The translations under genes were made by a program, and so were the position numbers. This document shows, piece after piece, positions 17,359-27,800 of a stretch of 64,000 nucleotides of DNA (within the stretch, counting starts at the first letter, position 1; every line of letters starts with the position of its first letter). This stretch comes from Clostridium sp. AWRP (GTDB lineage Bacteria; Bacillota; Clostridia; Clostridiales; Clostridiaceae): assembly GCF_004006395.2 (NCBI RefSeq), contig NZ_CP029758.2, forward strand, positions 4,402,001-4,466,000, given 5' to 3'. The notes under the pieces are model-generated. The model saw only the letters and a program-made list of their open reading frames with translations, had not been told where the DNA came from and did not search any database.

Positions 17359-17496
17359 TTATTTCCCTTCCCTCAGTTTTTGGATTTCCAGCTCTAGTTT
17401 TTTAATTTCTAACTTCGTTTTCCTGTAAGTCACGTTCAGTTGACGAATTGTTAGTATTGAAATAACTAGGGCTATTAATTTACTTATCCATTCCAC
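17359..17496 (-). CDS. Small phage protein with membrane helix and coiled coil
   Basis: A 45-residue protein started by GTG at 17496 behind an excellent AAGGAGGTG site. Residues 5-17 are hydrophobic (SKLIALVISILTI) and 25-42 form a charged heptad-like helix (KTKLEIKKLELEIQKL). It is next to the lysis genes but separated from them by a terminator. It may be an accessory lysis or holin-modulating protein; I do not recognise a family. Confidence 0.6.
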   Translation of the reverse strand: MEWISKLIALVISILTIRQLNVTYRKTKLEIKKLELEIQKLREGK

Positions 17497-17601
17497 TTCT
17501 TCACCTCCTTCTCCTTACAATTATATTATAACATATCTACGTAAAAAGTCAATAGTTATTATAGATTTTTATTACTTTTTTTCTAAAAAATAAAAAATAA
17601 G

Positions 17602-17617
17602 CCCCGGTTTCCCGGGG
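17602..17617 (-). terminator. Terminator after the lysis module
   Basis: CCCCGG-GAAA-CCGGGG, a GC-rich stem with a stable tetraloop, followed by CTTATTTTTTATTTTTT on the minus strand. This is the main end of the late operon. Confidence 0.9.
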
Positions 17618-17623
17618 TATAAA

Positions 17624-18175
17624 TTATTGTTGTGCTGTCTGAGCTTGTATTACAGTTTGAGCTGTACTTGCATTTATCTGTGCTATAGTTTGTTGCAACT
17701 GATTATTTCTTGCTTGTACTACCTGTAACTGCTGCTGCAATTCATTTATTTTCTTATCTTTTTCAATCTCTGGAACTGTTTTATGTCCTAATTGATTTAC
17801 AGCACTTTGAATACTATCATCAATAACTTTTGTCCATTTATCATCTGGTTTAATCCCAATCAATTCTAATGAATTATATATGCCATCTTGTGCAGATTTA
17901 AACTTTTCTTCATTTGATTGTAAGTCCCCTATATGAGCTAATTGTTCAGCATTTTGGACCTCTTTTTCAGCTCTCTTTTCTACAAAGTCAATTACATTTA
18001 CGACTTTAGAATTTGGAGCTATAGCTTTTGCTGTACTTATTAAATTATCAGCTTCAGCTAATCCTGTATTAATATTGTCCTCCATATTCTTGTTAAATTT
18101 AATTTTAGGAGCTATATATCCTATAGCTCCACCAATCATCACGCTTACTAAACTAGTTATTATATTCATATCCAT
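17624..18175 (-). CDS. Holin candidate (long-coiled-coil type)
   Basis: A 183-residue protein with one N-terminal membrane helix (about 4-22, ITSLVSVMIGGAIGYIAP) and a mostly helical cytoplasmic part ending in a Gln-rich coiled coil (NELQQQLQVVQARNNQLQQ). This arrangement, together with its position as the last gene after the endolysin, fits the phage holin LLH-like group. It starts 2 bases after the endolysin stop. Pore formation is inferred from context. Confidence 0.65.
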   Translation of the reverse strand: MDMNIITSLVSVMIGGAIGYIAPKIKFNKNMEDNINTGLAEADNLISTAKAIAPNSKVVNVIDFVEKRAEKEVQNAEQLAHIGDLQSNEEKFKSAQDGIYNSLELIGIKPDDKWTKVIDDSIQSAVNQLGHKTVPEIEKDKKINELQQQLQVVQARNNQLQQTIAQINASTAQTVIQAQTAQQ

Positions 18176-18177
18176 AA

Positions 18178-18993
18178 TTATTTACCTCCATTTTTAATAA
18201 AATCTAATACAGCTTGGCAAGTTCCATATCTATCTTGTCCTTTTATTATTTGTTTTGCATGATCTGTGAATTGCCCACCGCCTACACAATAAACATTCTC
18301 TACACAGCTATAATCAAATTTCACAAGAGCATTATTTATAATAGGGCATTGTAAGAAATCAGCTAAATATCCTGCTGCCCTTTCATCTACAGAATTATTG
18401 ATACATACTATATTTTTCACTTTTTTTGTACCTCCATTTAATATATTTTCATTGAAATAATTTAAGTCTACATTTCCAATAGCACCTAAAATTTGTCCAT
18501 CCTCTGAGTACTGCCATGAATCTTCTGGATAAGTAGGGGGCTGTTTTCCATAGCTTGCAATCCATAAAGGTACCTGAGGTATATTCCCTTTCAGGTAATC
18601 CTTATAGAAATAGTAGCCTGTATAAATGCCAATGCTGTAACCTTGACTTTGCACATATTTAATGAAAGCATTTGCAAAATTTATCGCAATCTGTTTATCC
18701 CATTTATCTTCTATCTCTATATCTAAAAATAGAATTGTGTCACTTTCTAAACCCTTTATAGCATTTAAAAAATGTTGAGCTTCATCAATTGGGTTAGTTG
18801 AATTATATGAAGCAAAATGATAAAATCCAATTTTTAGTCCTGCATTTTTAATTTTTGGGTATCTGTAACTTAAAAGTCTATCGGTATGCCCAGTTCCTTG
18901 AGTAGCTTTTTGTATTACTACATCATAGTTTCTTTTGATTAAATCCCAATCCGAAATATTGTCACCTTCGTATATGTCAATTCCATTCAGCAT
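18178..18993 (-). CDS. Endolysin: GH25 lysozyme with cell-wall-binding C-terminus
   Basis: Cuts the beta-1,4 bond between MurNAc and GlcNAc at the end of the lytic cycle. Residues 1-190 form a GH25 domain: LNGIDIYEGDN at the start, FYHFASYNSTNP, the acidic LFLDIEIED with catalytic residues, and WIASYGKQPP and WQYSEDGQI near its end. Residues about 195-271 (NSVDERAAGYLADFLQCP, YCVGGGQFTDHAKQII) look like a clostridial CWB2-type wall-binding module. There is no signal peptide, so export would need the holin. Confidence 0.92.
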   Translation of the reverse strand: MLNGIDIYEGDNISDWDLIKRNYDVVIQKATQGTGHTDRLLSYRYPKIKNAGLKIGFYHFASYNSTNPIDEAQHFLNAIKGLESDTILFLDIEIEDKWDKQIAINFANAFIKYVQSQGYSIGIYTGYYFYKDYLKGNIPQVPLWIASYGKQPPTYPEDSWQYSEDGQILGAIGNVDLNYFNENILNGGTKKVKNIVCINNSVDERAAGYLADFLQCPIINNALVKFDYSCVENVYCVGGGQFTDHAKQIIKGQDRYGTCQAVLDFIKNGGK

Positions 18994-19005
18994 TTTAAAA
19001 CCTCC

Positions 19006-19269
19006 TTATTTTAAATGTAATTCTAGCAAATAAATAAAGAGCCCCAAGAATGAAGCTCCTAATATACCCATACCCCATCTAAGGGTAACTACTAAATTAT
19101 TAATTTGTTCACATAGGTTCTCTATTTTTTCATCTACTCGCTCTCCCCTTCCTTCTAGCTTTTTAAGCCTGTCAGCATGATCGTTTAATCTTCTCTCATA
19201 CAGATCAAAAGTTTCATCTATTTGTTTATGCTTTTCTGCACATAGCTTTACGTCATAACATTCACTCAT
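19006..19269 (-). CDS. XhlA-type lysis-associated membrane protein
   Basis: An 87-residue protein with a charged coiled-coil N-terminal two-thirds and one C-terminal membrane helix (WGMGILGASFLGLFIYLLELHLK), as in haemolysin XhlA proteins that assist Bacillus phage and PBSX lysis. It stands directly before the endolysin and holin genes. Confidence 0.8.
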   Translation of the reverse strand: MSECYDVKLCAEKHKQIDETFDLYERRLNDHADRLKKLEGRGERVDEKIENLCEQINNLVVTLRWGMGILGASFLGLFIYLLELHLK

Positions 19270-19311
19270 ACACTACCTCCTTCTACTGACTTATATCTTT
19301 ATCCCTATTTT

Positions 19312-20238
19312 TTATTCCATTGCTATATATGTGCAGGAACATGCATAATCACTGTGGAAGTCAAAACTATTTATTCCTAAATTTGATACATACGTATTTG
19401 CTAGCAAATTTTCATTTGAATAAGTAGCCCAAGGTGTATAATAATAATCACCCCATCTGCAACTATAATAATTTTTTCCATTATAGTTTATTACAACAAT
19501 TACAGCACTTGGGTTAAAATCCAATGGAATTGTAAGTGTTTGCCCTTGTGTAACTGTGAATGAATTACTTTTAAATCTCTTTCCACCTAGACTTTCTATA
19601 CTTAATGTACCATTAACTCCAAATATAGGTTTATCTTTTAATATATATTTGGGTTGTAAATTAGAATCACCCTTTACATATCCGCTGCCATTATGGTAAC
19701 CCTTTCCTATTGGTTGATTTGATGTATTAGGTGTAATTACTACAGCACCATTATCAGGCATTGTTCCTGGTATTCCTGTATCATTATCATTGCTGAATTT
19801 CTTTTCAGCTAGTACATTTTCAGCAACTGCATCACCTTCTGCACTAGCTTTGATAAAAAAACAGTATGGACTATTTTGGCTCGGTTTAGCAAACCAAACA
19901 GTATATGCTTTTCCCCCTATTAAATTAGGTGCTGTAGTAGTATTAGGTTTATATAATCCATATCCATTTATGGTAGTTGGCTCTCCATTATTATTTGCAC
20001 TTGCTATAAATGTTTTAGATATTCCATTAGCTAAATTTGGAATAGTGAGAGTTATTTCCGTTGCGGTTCCCCCAGCTGTTTCAAACTTTAACACATCCAT
20101 AGGGTCAGACATTTTTACATTTCCATTTGCAGTTCCGATATACAACTCTTTTGTGTCTGTGCAAAATGCTGGCTCTCCTACGTCTAAAGTTGGTAGATTA
20201 GCTTTTAACCCTCGCCTTAATTGTATTTTATTAGCCAT
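19312..20238 (-). CDS. Tail fibre/receptor-binding protein, paralogue 3
   Basis: A 308-residue protein that begins with the motif IQLRRGLKANLPTLDVGEPAFCTDTKELYIG, given here as two parts of an Mtd-type N-terminal domain found in many phage tip proteins. The middle and C-terminal parts differ from the two neighbouring paralogues and end in an aromatic, Tyr-rich beta domain (YYSCRWGDYYYTPW). It is probably a receptor- or polysaccharide-binding fibre. The three paralogues in tandem suggest duplication followed by divergence of host-contact regions. Confidence 0.75.
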   Translation of the reverse strand: MANKIQLRRGLKANLPTLDVGEPAFCTDTKELYIGTANGNVKMSDPMDVLKFETAGGTATEITLTIPNLANGISKTFIASANNNGEPTTINGYGLYKPNTTTAPNLIGGKAYTVWFAKPSQNSPYCFFIKASAEGDAVAENVLAEKKFSNDNDTGIPGTMPDNGAVVITPNTSNQPIGKGYHNGSGYVKGDSNLQPKYILKDKPIFGVNGTLSIESLGGKRFKSNSFTVTQGQTLTIPLDFNPSAVIVVINYNGKNYYSCRWGDYYYTPWATYSNENLLANTYVSNLGINSFDFHSDYACSCTYIAME

Positions 20239-20249
20239 ATTCTGCCCTC

Positions 20250-20957
20250 CTATTCATAAATTTTATATGATATATCTACATTAGCGTCGACTGTACCGAA
20301 AACTCTTCCCTGCATATAACTTATATCGTAATCATACTTATATGTTTTGCCATCTGAACCCACAACAAAATAATCAGAGCTCCTACCATTATTAATAAAA
20401 ACTCCTGTCATTTTTATTCCTCTACTCGAGGTGAATGAAATAATAACTGTAGAAACATCAAACTCAGGGAATGTCATAAAATTTCCCTGGCTATCTGCTG
20501 TAATTGTTCCACTAACAAACCTTTTAGCTTTATTTCCTGTTCCAGTTATTTTATTTCCATTTACATATGCAGCTTTATTAGATACTATATCATCTGTTGT
20601 TGCTGTTGCGCCTGCTGTATTTACTAAACTAGGTGTATTTATTGCATTAACTAAATCTGTAAATGTTTGACTACCTGGTGTTATTCCTTTGCCAATAATG
20701 GCATTATATAATTTTGTTTTACCATTATTGGCATCTGTAAAAACCTCATTTATCATTTTAATTATATCGGTTTTTTCACTAGTTGTTGGAGTTCCACTAG
20801 CAGTATGTCCATTTACTTTACTTACATTTGATAAATTTACATTACCCTCACTGCTGCCTACAAAAAGTTCTTTTGTATCTGTGCAAAATGCTGGCTCTCC
20901 AACACTTAATACAGGTAGGTTACTTTTTATACCACGCTTAAATTTTATTATTGACAT
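20250..20957 (-). CDS. Tail fibre/receptor-binding protein, paralogue 2
   Basis: A 235-residue protein sharing the first 40 residues (FKRGIKSNLPVLSVGEPAF, then CTDTKELFVG) with the downstream paralogue. The middle has the FTDLVNAIN and TATTDDIVSNKAAYVNG repeat-like text common in Firmicute tail tip proteins. The C-terminus is a short beta domain. It starts 12 bases downstream of paralogue 1 and is spaced similarly before paralogue 3, so all three are translated from one message. Confidence 0.72.
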   Translation of the reverse strand: MSIIKFKRGIKSNLPVLSVGEPAFCTDTKELFVGSSEGNVNLSNVSKVNGHTASGTPTTSEKTDIIKMINEVFTDANNGKTKLYNAIIGKGITPGSQTFTDLVNAINTPSLVNTAGATATTDDIVSNKAAYVNGNKITGTGNKAKRFVSGTITADSQGNFMTFPEFDVSTVIISFTSSRGIKMTGVFINNGRSSDYFVVGSDGKTYKYDYDISYMQGRVFGTVDANVDISYKIYE

Positions 20958-20969
20958 ACAATCGCCTCC

Positions 20970-21917
20970 CTAGAATGTACCTCCATCTACAGTTCCTACA
21001 CATAAACTACCTGTTGCCCCTGCTGCATTTGCCATTGGAACAATACTAGAATTATCTATTTTAACATCTAAAGCACCAGACTCTACGCTCATACTATCCC
21101 CACAGTTGATATTTAATGCAACACTGGATGAACTTCCACCACCAGATAATCCTTTTCCTGCTGCAACACTTGTTACTCCTGAAGATGTCACATACCCTTG
21201 TGATTTTACAAAAGCTGTAGTGGCTACCTGCGTATTATTTGCACTAGTTGATGCAGTTGGTGCGGTTGGTGTTCCTGTGAGTGCAGGACTTGCAAGCATT
21301 GTAGATTTACTTTCATTTGTTACATTACCAAGTCCTACATCAGATGCACTCAAAGTAACTGTACCTGTCTTTCCTGCCACACTTTGTACAGGACTTGCTG
21401 GTGTTAAAAGTTCCTGCCAACATTCTACTTTTGTAGGATCATTTGTAGTTAAGATATAACATTTAGATAAATCTGTTCTAACTGCAATATCTCCTACTTG
21501 TGCAGTTAATGCCAGCATCTCTGTTTGGGATTTAACTACAAAAGTATCTGATATTGCTATTGCAGGCATTATATTAGCACTTAGTTTACCATCTGACCCA
21601 ATTACAGGTACATTACCAGATCCAGCCCCAATATTCTTGCTTGCAGCTGTCCCTACATCAGTTATTTGGGAAAGTGTTAAATTTGGTATATCACTTGCGG
21701 ACAGTGAAGTACCTACAGTTACCCTTCCTTGTGCATCAATTGTAACCTTGGTATAAGTACCTGGTGTCCCTATATCAGGATTAATAAATACTTTATCTGT
21801 ACCATTACCAACTATCAATTTTCCTGTATCTAATACGAAAGCAGGTTCACCTGCAGCTAAAGTCAAAGAATTAACATTAGCATTTTTTCCTCTTTTCAAT
21901 CGTATTGTTTGTGCCAT
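20970..21917 (-). CDS. Tail fibre protein, paralogue 1
   Basis: A 315-residue protein with the same N-terminal theme (IRLKRGKNANVNSLTLAAGE then PAFVLDTGKLIVGNG). The rest resembles long-tail-fibre text: SASDVGLGNVTNESKSTM, LTGTPTAPTAS and TSVAAGKGLSGGG are phrases typical of fibre shafts. It ends in VDGGTF, similar to the KDGGTF ending of the upstream gene, which may be a recurring end module. Probably a structural fibre or baseplate-attached shaft. Confidence 0.75.
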   Translation of the reverse strand: MAQTIRLKRGKNANVNSLTLAAGEPAFVLDTGKLIVGNGTDKVFINPDIGTPGTYTKVTIDAQGRVTVGTSLSASDIPNLTLSQITDVGTAASKNIGAGSGNVPVIGSDGKLSANIMPAIAISDTFVVKSQTEMLALTAQVGDIAVRTDLSKCYILTTNDPTKVECWQELLTPASPVQSVAGKTGTVTLSASDVGLGNVTNESKSTMLASPALTGTPTAPTASTSANNTQVATTAFVKSQGYVTSSGVTSVAAGKGLSGGGSSSSVALNINCGDSMSVESGALDVKIDNSSIVPMANAAGATGSLCVGTVDGGTF

Positions 21918-21939
21918 TTATATTTCCTCCTTAAAATTT

Positions 21940-22491
21940 TTAAAATGTTCCTCCATCTTTAGCAAATTCTATATACTCTTCAAAGAAACTTCCGCCATCA
22001 ACAGGTATATAGCCTAATAGATTTATCAATGTATCAAGCCTTTCGCCTAAATTATGGTAAGTCTTATTATTAACGTGGTCGGTTCTTGCATATACAGTTT
22101 CTGCAGATGAAGGGTTGTCACTCACTGCATTTTCAATTTCTTGGTCAAATGTATTTTCAAGACTTGTCTGGCGTACTTCAAGTTTTCCCTGCCTGTTCTC
22201 AAGGTTGTCCTGCCTTCCAGTTATGTTTTTTTCATATGACTGCTGTTTATCTTCCATAGAGGCTTCAAAGTCTTGGCACTCTTCCTTTTGAGTATTTTCA
22301 AAATCCTTTATTCTCTGTTCTACACCTCTTTGGTAGTCCGTTTCCTGCTGCATCATATCAGTTTCAAACTGATTTTCATCACCTGCAATTTTTTCAATTC
22401 CAGAGGCAAGAGCTTCTCTTACATCCTTACCTTTTATCCCCTGCCTGATTAAACTTGTTTGTTGACTTACATCAACTGCCACTTGTACCAC
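21940..22491 (-). CDS. Coiled-coil baseplate/fibre-connector protein
   Basis: A 183-residue protein with a long charged coiled coil in the middle (about 45-125, Gln/Glu/Lys rich, with ENRQGKLEVRQTSLEN) and a short C-terminal segment ending FAKDGGTF. Its start overlaps the upstream tail-spike gene by 20 bases. By position and composition it probably links fibres to the tail tip, like BppU-type proteins; similarity is not strong enough to name it. Confidence 0.55.
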   Translation of the reverse strand: MVQVAVDVSQQTSLIRQGIKGKDVREALASGIEKIAGDENQFETDMMQQETDYQRGVEQRIKDFENTQKEECQDFEASMEDKQQSYEKNITGRQDNLENRQGKLEVRQTSLENTFDQEIENAVSDNPSSAETVYARTDHVNNKTYHNLGERLDTLINLLGYIPVDGGSFFEEYIEFAKDGGTF

Positions 22492-24151
22492 CCCCTGCTG
22501 GTGTGCTTGGCATATGATCTGCTACATAGGTTTGTACATATCGCTCTGTAGCAAGCCTCTGCCTTATTCCGTTAGAATCAACTATAAAGAATACGCCATT
22601 ATTATTTTTATCATTACCATTAGCCACAGCTTTGGCTTTTCCTTCACTATTAAACATTTGAAGTGTGCCAAAGTCACCGTCTTTAGCTATGCCTAATTTA
22701 AATCGTGGTTTATCAGATCCTTTATTATAACCAATTAAAGTAGCTCCTACATTATCACTGGAACCACTTTCAACTCCAAGTTTAAAGACTAAATTACCAT
22801 CTTTGTCATATATATTATTAATTCCACCATAGTTATTAAAGGTATTTTCAATTATTACTTTATTATCCTTAGTTATCTTTTGAATACCATCCATAGTTAA
22901 ATTTCCATCTGTATCTATAAAAAACTTTTTCAAATTTTTTACTACATCTTCTATTGTTATACCTTCCAGTGCATTTATGGTTATTACAATCTTGCCATCA
23001 CTACTGGATACCCTAATTCCAAAACTATCTCCAACTTGTACACCGTTGTGGATAGAATCGTTATTAAGTGCATTATTTTCATTCCTTGAAATAATGTCCT
23101 GTATAGTAGCAGGAATATTACTAATAGTTAGTTTAGGATTATATACTTGCGTCAAATCAGCATCCACTTCAACTATGGTGTACACATCATCTATTCCCAT
23201 TACAGGATTTATTATATGAAGATTTAAGCCTTTTCTAAATGTATCTGCTGGAACACTACTCAATGTACTTAAATCAAGAGCATTTATTTCAAATGTAAGT
23301 GAAGGTTGTGTATAATTATTTATATCTGCTGTAGCTTTTGATTTTAACTCTGCGGCATCCGTTATATCTGAATATGATACTGGTTTTTCAATAACTCCAA
23401 ACAAACCTTTTGCAATTAGATCTTCGATATAGTCAAGACCTCCATTAGCATCTGCTATAGTAAGATTATTAGCACCTAAAGGAATAATTCTTGTACCAAT
23501 GCCAGTAGGATCATAGGTTTTAATCATTTCTTTCATATTTTCACCAAGACGTACCTCAACTACTCTACTATTTAATTCTTTCAAGCAGTCCAGGTACAGC
23601 TTTCCATCATCTTCTCTAACCTGAAGGTGACACTCAATTCCTTTTAACATATTGGTCATTGCACTTAATGTACTTTCATATTGGCATGTATAAGCTATAG
23701 AACCAATTACACCTATGGTACCCAGGTATATTTTTTTCTCGTCCTCTACAATTGCATTATGTCTATCAAGTAAATCTTGTAAGGCATTTTTTACATCCGC
23801 TGTTAAATAAGTCTGTGTCCTGGTATTGCTGTCTAAAAGATAAGCTAAGGCACTTTCACAACTAGCTTCTTTGTAAAATCCATTAGAATCCATCTTTTCA
23901 GGAGCTTTTAAAAGTCTTCCAGTAAACCTAATTGAATTATCCCTGGTATCAATTAGGTTTACCTTTGTCTTAAATTCCCTTAGTGAATTATATCCTGCAT
24001 TACCTATATCAATAGAAAAGGAGAAGGTATCAACGTCGTTATCCTTCTCCTGCAAATCCATTTTAAAAAGGTGTGGTGCTTCTTTATCTGCTGTTGGATA
24101 GTGTATTAATGTTTCTTGTCCAGCATTATATAAGCATACTTTATACATCAA
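22472..24151 (-). CDS. Phage tail endopeptidase / minor structural protein (Tal-like)
   Basis: A 559-residue protein whose first 380 residues match the prophage endopeptidase-tail family seen after Dit (VCLYNAGQETLIHYPTADKE start, EFKTKVNLIDTRDN, NNYTQPSLTFEINALDLS). These proteins form the tail tip hub and may carry peptidoglycan-degrading activity in the C-terminal part. The C-terminus here (about 430-559) is a beta-rich fibre-like region. The start overlaps the Dit stop by four bases. Confidence 0.8.
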   Translation of the reverse strand: MMYKVCLYNAGQETLIHYPTADKEAPHLFKMDLQEKDNDVDTFSFSIDIGNAGYNSLREFKTKVNLIDTRDNSIRFTGRLLKAPEKMDSNGFYKEASCESALAYLLDSNTRTQTYLTADVKNALQDLLDRHNAIVEDEKKIYLGTIGVIGSIAYTCQYESTLSAMTNMLKGIECHLQVREDDGKLYLDCLKELNSRVVEVRLGENMKEMIKTYDPTGIGTRIIPLGANNLTIADANGGLDYIEDLIAKGLFGVIEKPVSYSDITDAAELKSKATADINNYTQPSLTFEINALDLSTLSSVPADTFRKGLNLHIINPVMGIDDVYTIVEVDADLTQVYNPKLTISNIPATIQDIISRNENNALNNDSIHNGVQVGDSFGIRVSSSDGKIVITINALEGITIEDVVKNLKKFFIDTDGNLTMDGIQKITKDNKVIIENTFNNYGGINNIYDKDGNLVFKLGVESGSSDNVGATLIGYNKGSDKPRFKLGIAKDGDFGTLQMFNSEGKAKAVANGNDKNNNGVFFIVDSNGIRQRLATERYVQTYVADHMPSTPAGGGTSGS

Positions 24152-24870
24152 AGCACCTCATTTCTAAATATTATTTTTACTTTTCCAAGTGCATTATAAA
24201 AGTGCAAAATGTTTTGTCCATTTTCTAATTTAAGATTCCATAACTTATTATCGCCTTTATTAAGGTAATAGTTTTTACCATTATAATTTACCCTCATGCT
24301 ATCCGCATCAACATTAATAACTGGTTTTACAAGTCTACCATTGTTATACATAATTACTGTTGTACCAGGTCCTATTTCTGTTATATTAAACTCATTAGTG
24401 TATTGAGTATAATCGGTAAGAAAATTAAAATTATCCCAAATATCATCTCCCATATAATCAACACTGTAACGGAATGGTTCAGCTACAAAAGTAACTTCAA
24501 GCTCTGCATTCTCTTTAAAATCTTCAAACTTTGAAGCCTCCTGAACATCTGCAAGATAATAATATGCCTGGTCAAAATCAAAAATAAGTTGAGATTGACC
24601 ACAATCAGTTAGCCATTCGAGTACCTGACTATAGATGGTATATAATTCTTCCATGCTATAACAGAGCAATGCCAGTTTAACAGTTATAGTCCTAGTATCA
24701 AAAACCTGTTCACCTCCAGAGCCAACAGTACTAAAATCATACTTACTGTTCATGAAAGGTACTGCCTCAAGTATCTTAGTTTTAGCAGGAGGGTTTATGG
24801 TCTTTTTCTCAATATATAGGCCAAAATCTTGTAATGAATGTTTGCCGTTAAAAGTTAAACCATAAATCAT
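24148..24870 (-). CDS. Distal tail protein (Dit)
   Basis: A 240-residue siphovirus distal tail protein that forms the hexameric ring between tail tube and tip. It has the family start (IYGLTFNGKHSLQDFGLYIE), the LLCYSMEELYTIYSQVLEWL helix and a C-terminal galectin-like beta domain. It stands between the tape measure and the tip hub, the universal order in Gram-positive siphophages. Confidence 0.85.
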   Translation of the reverse strand: MIYGLTFNGKHSLQDFGLYIEKKTINPPAKTKILEAVPFMNSKYDFSTVGSGGEQVFDTRTITVKLALLCYSMEELYTIYSQVLEWLTDCGQSQLIFDFDQAYYYLADVQEASKFEDFKENAELEVTFVAEPFRYSVDYMGDDIWDNFNFLTDYTQYTNEFNITEIGPGTTVIMYNNGRLVKPVINVDADSMRVNYNGKNYYLNKGDNKLWNLKLENGQNILHFYNALGKVKIIFRNEVL

Positions 24871-24871
24871 T

Positions 24872-27800
24872 TTATCTCCTCCCTAAAGCTACTCTATTTT
24901 TACTTAACTGAATTTCACCTTGTAATTTATTTATGTCGTCAATCATGTATTCAGCTAATTCTCTTCCATTCTGCAAAACAAGTTTTAATATTACTGGCTG
25001 TTTTTTTGTCTCGGTATTTTTATTTTCTATGCTTTCAGTTTCCTGAGTTTTTATAGTAGGCATTGAACTAAAACTCATGTTTCCTAAACTCTTTACAGTT
25101 TCCACAGCATTTTTGATATTATCTAATAAAGTCATGCTATCTTTATTATTTAAAACAGTTTCCCCACCAGAAAACCATCTAAGAGCTTTACCAAGAACTA
25201 TTTCAAATCCATTTTCAGCTACTGGATGTGCTCCTTCTGTTGCATTATTCGTTCCAGTCTCATAACCTAAATACCCATTACCATCCATAAGTCCTGGTAT
25301 GTTATAAGGATTTCCACCCCAACTTTCCCTTATTTCTCTTATGGCAGCTCTTACACTCATTATAGGGTTAAATATTCCTGCATCTGAACCAAAATAGCCC
25401 CTAAAAGTAGAAGGTAAAACCTGCATTAATCCAGTTGCATATTCGTTCCCCACGCCAATATTATTTATAAGTCCTGGGTTTCCAGTGCCAAGTTTACCAG
25501 GGTCACCACTTTCACGTGAAGCTATCATTTCAAGTGGCAAAAACCAACTAAGCGGAGCACCTTCAGCCATAATGCCCATCATAATCCATTCTGCTACATT
25601 TCCACTCATGGCACCTGCCGCACTAAGCATAGACATAATTTTATTTTGGAAAATAGCAACTGCATCCTGAGAAGACAATCCGTTTATGAACCCTTGAATT
25701 ACATAGTTACCTATTTGAAATAATTTTCGTGAAGGCGAATGTATGTCAAAACCTTCAGGGCTGGTAAACGCATCTAATATTTTTTGAACCAGTTCATGTG
25801 CTATAGAAGCTGCATTAGCTTCACTGGCTCTCATACCACTTGCTATAGAATCTCCAATTGATTGACCAATAGAAACACATGAACTAGCAAAACTTTTTAG
25901 TATGTCACCCATTTTAGTTGTTACACTGTTTATTGCAGTCACAACAGTTTGTATCGTATTGGTTACACCATTTCCAATAGAAGTGTCTGTTTCCTGGCCA
26001 TACTTGACAGAACCTTTTGCAAAAGTATCAAGATTATTTCCTACAGTAGTAGTTACTTTGTTTGCAGCATTAATTACATCACCGGATTTATTAGTTATTC
26101 CATTACCAAGGTTAGTATCAGTGTTTTGACCATGCTGAATACAAGATTGAACAAAAGTTTTTATTCCAGTGGTTATAGTGGCTATTAATGTTGTTAGTGG
26201 GTTTATAGTTGCATCCGAGTTTGTAGTTATGCCATTACCTAAATTGATATCTGAATTCTGTCCATGCTGAATAAATGACTGCACAAGAGCAGCCATTTTA
26301 CTAGTTATAGTAGTATTTAAAGTATCAACTGGCTTTATAACTTTATCCTGGCTGTCTTGTATTCCCTGTCCTAAAGATTTATTCAAGTTCTGGCCATACT
26401 GCGTTGATTGGTCACTATTTCCAGAACCTAAAGACATAGCACCCGTAAGTCCTTGCATTGCTTTTGTTATTATGCCTTTATTTTTAGTTATTCCATCTGC
26501 AAGCCCTTGTAAAAAGTCAGGCATCCAAGTTTCATAATCATGCAGCGGTCCTTCATCTGGACGTGAGAAGTGTAAAAAACTTCTTATTTTATCAGCAATG
26601 CCCTTTACAGTGTCACCAACTCCATCAATCATTGACTTTATCCCATTTATTAATCCTTGGATGAAATCTTTACCCCACTGTAAAGCCTCACTAGGTAAAT
26701 TTTTAAGAAAGTTTATAGCATCATCAAAGCCATTTCTAACTACTCCACCTATAGTTGACAATACACTGGATATACCATTTTTCATGGCATCAAACATATT
26801 TCGTCCTAAAGTTTCTAAATTAGATGGTAAATCTTTAAAAAAGTTTATAATTCCATTCCATATAGACTTTATAGTCTCTATAGTTCCTGTTACTATACTG
26901 GAAATGGCTTCTTTCATAGCGTTCCATGCTGTACTTGCTATAGATTTTAGACCATTCCATAAATCACTTAAGAAAGTTTTTATACCATTCCATACTGTGG
27001 AAGTTATATTTTTTATACCTTCCCATTCAGTAGATAGAAAGGCAGCTATAGCTTGTAATGCTCCAGTAAATATTTCTTTTATTCCATTCCAAATATTGGA
27101 GAAAGCAGTTTTAAGATCATTCCAAATTAGTTGCGCATCTTGAGATAGTTTAGTAAAGTTTCCTGTTACTAAATCTATTATTAAAAGTACAGCTCCAAGA
27201 AAAATAGTTTTAATAGCTTGCCAAATCCCTATAAAGAATGTTTTAAATCCATTAAAAATATTAAATATTCCTGTTTTCATGGAATTAAATAAATTAATAA
27301 CACCATTAACTATAGGAGTTATAACTGTCATTATTGCTGTTTTTATTCCATTCCAAACGGCAACTATAGTTGCTTCAATACTATTAAAAATTGTTGTTAC
27401 ACTTGTTTTTAAAGCATTCCATACACCTAAAACGGATGTCTTAATTCCATTCCATACATTTATAGTTGATGTTTTTATACTATTCCAGACATTAGCAATA
27501 GAAGTTTTTATATTATTGAAGTGTGTTGCAATAGAATTCTTCAGTTCTCCAGCTTTAGCTTTTATTTGGTCCCAATGCTTATAAAGTTCATACCCAACAG
27601 CTATTGCTGCCGCAATTCCTGCTACAACAGCTATAAATGGAAGTGCTTTTAATGCTCCACCTAATATTCCAGATATACCCCCGAGCCTTGTAAAGCCCTG
27701 CTGAAGCTTACCTATATTTTCATGAAGTTTTATTATTGTATCTAAAGTCTTCCCAAAAATCAATATTACAGGACCTAACCCAGCAACTAAAGCTAATGTA

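Noticed and set aside
19312..21917. Diversity-generating retroelement, because of the Mtd-like fibre domains
   Set aside because: There is no reverse transcriptase gene and no template/variable repeat pair near the fibre genes; only the N-terminal fold is shared.
26598..27584. Long open frames on the plus strand opposite the tape measure gene
   Set aside because: They mirror the repetitive tape measure coding sequence, have no ribosome sites and give proline-rich low-complexity products.
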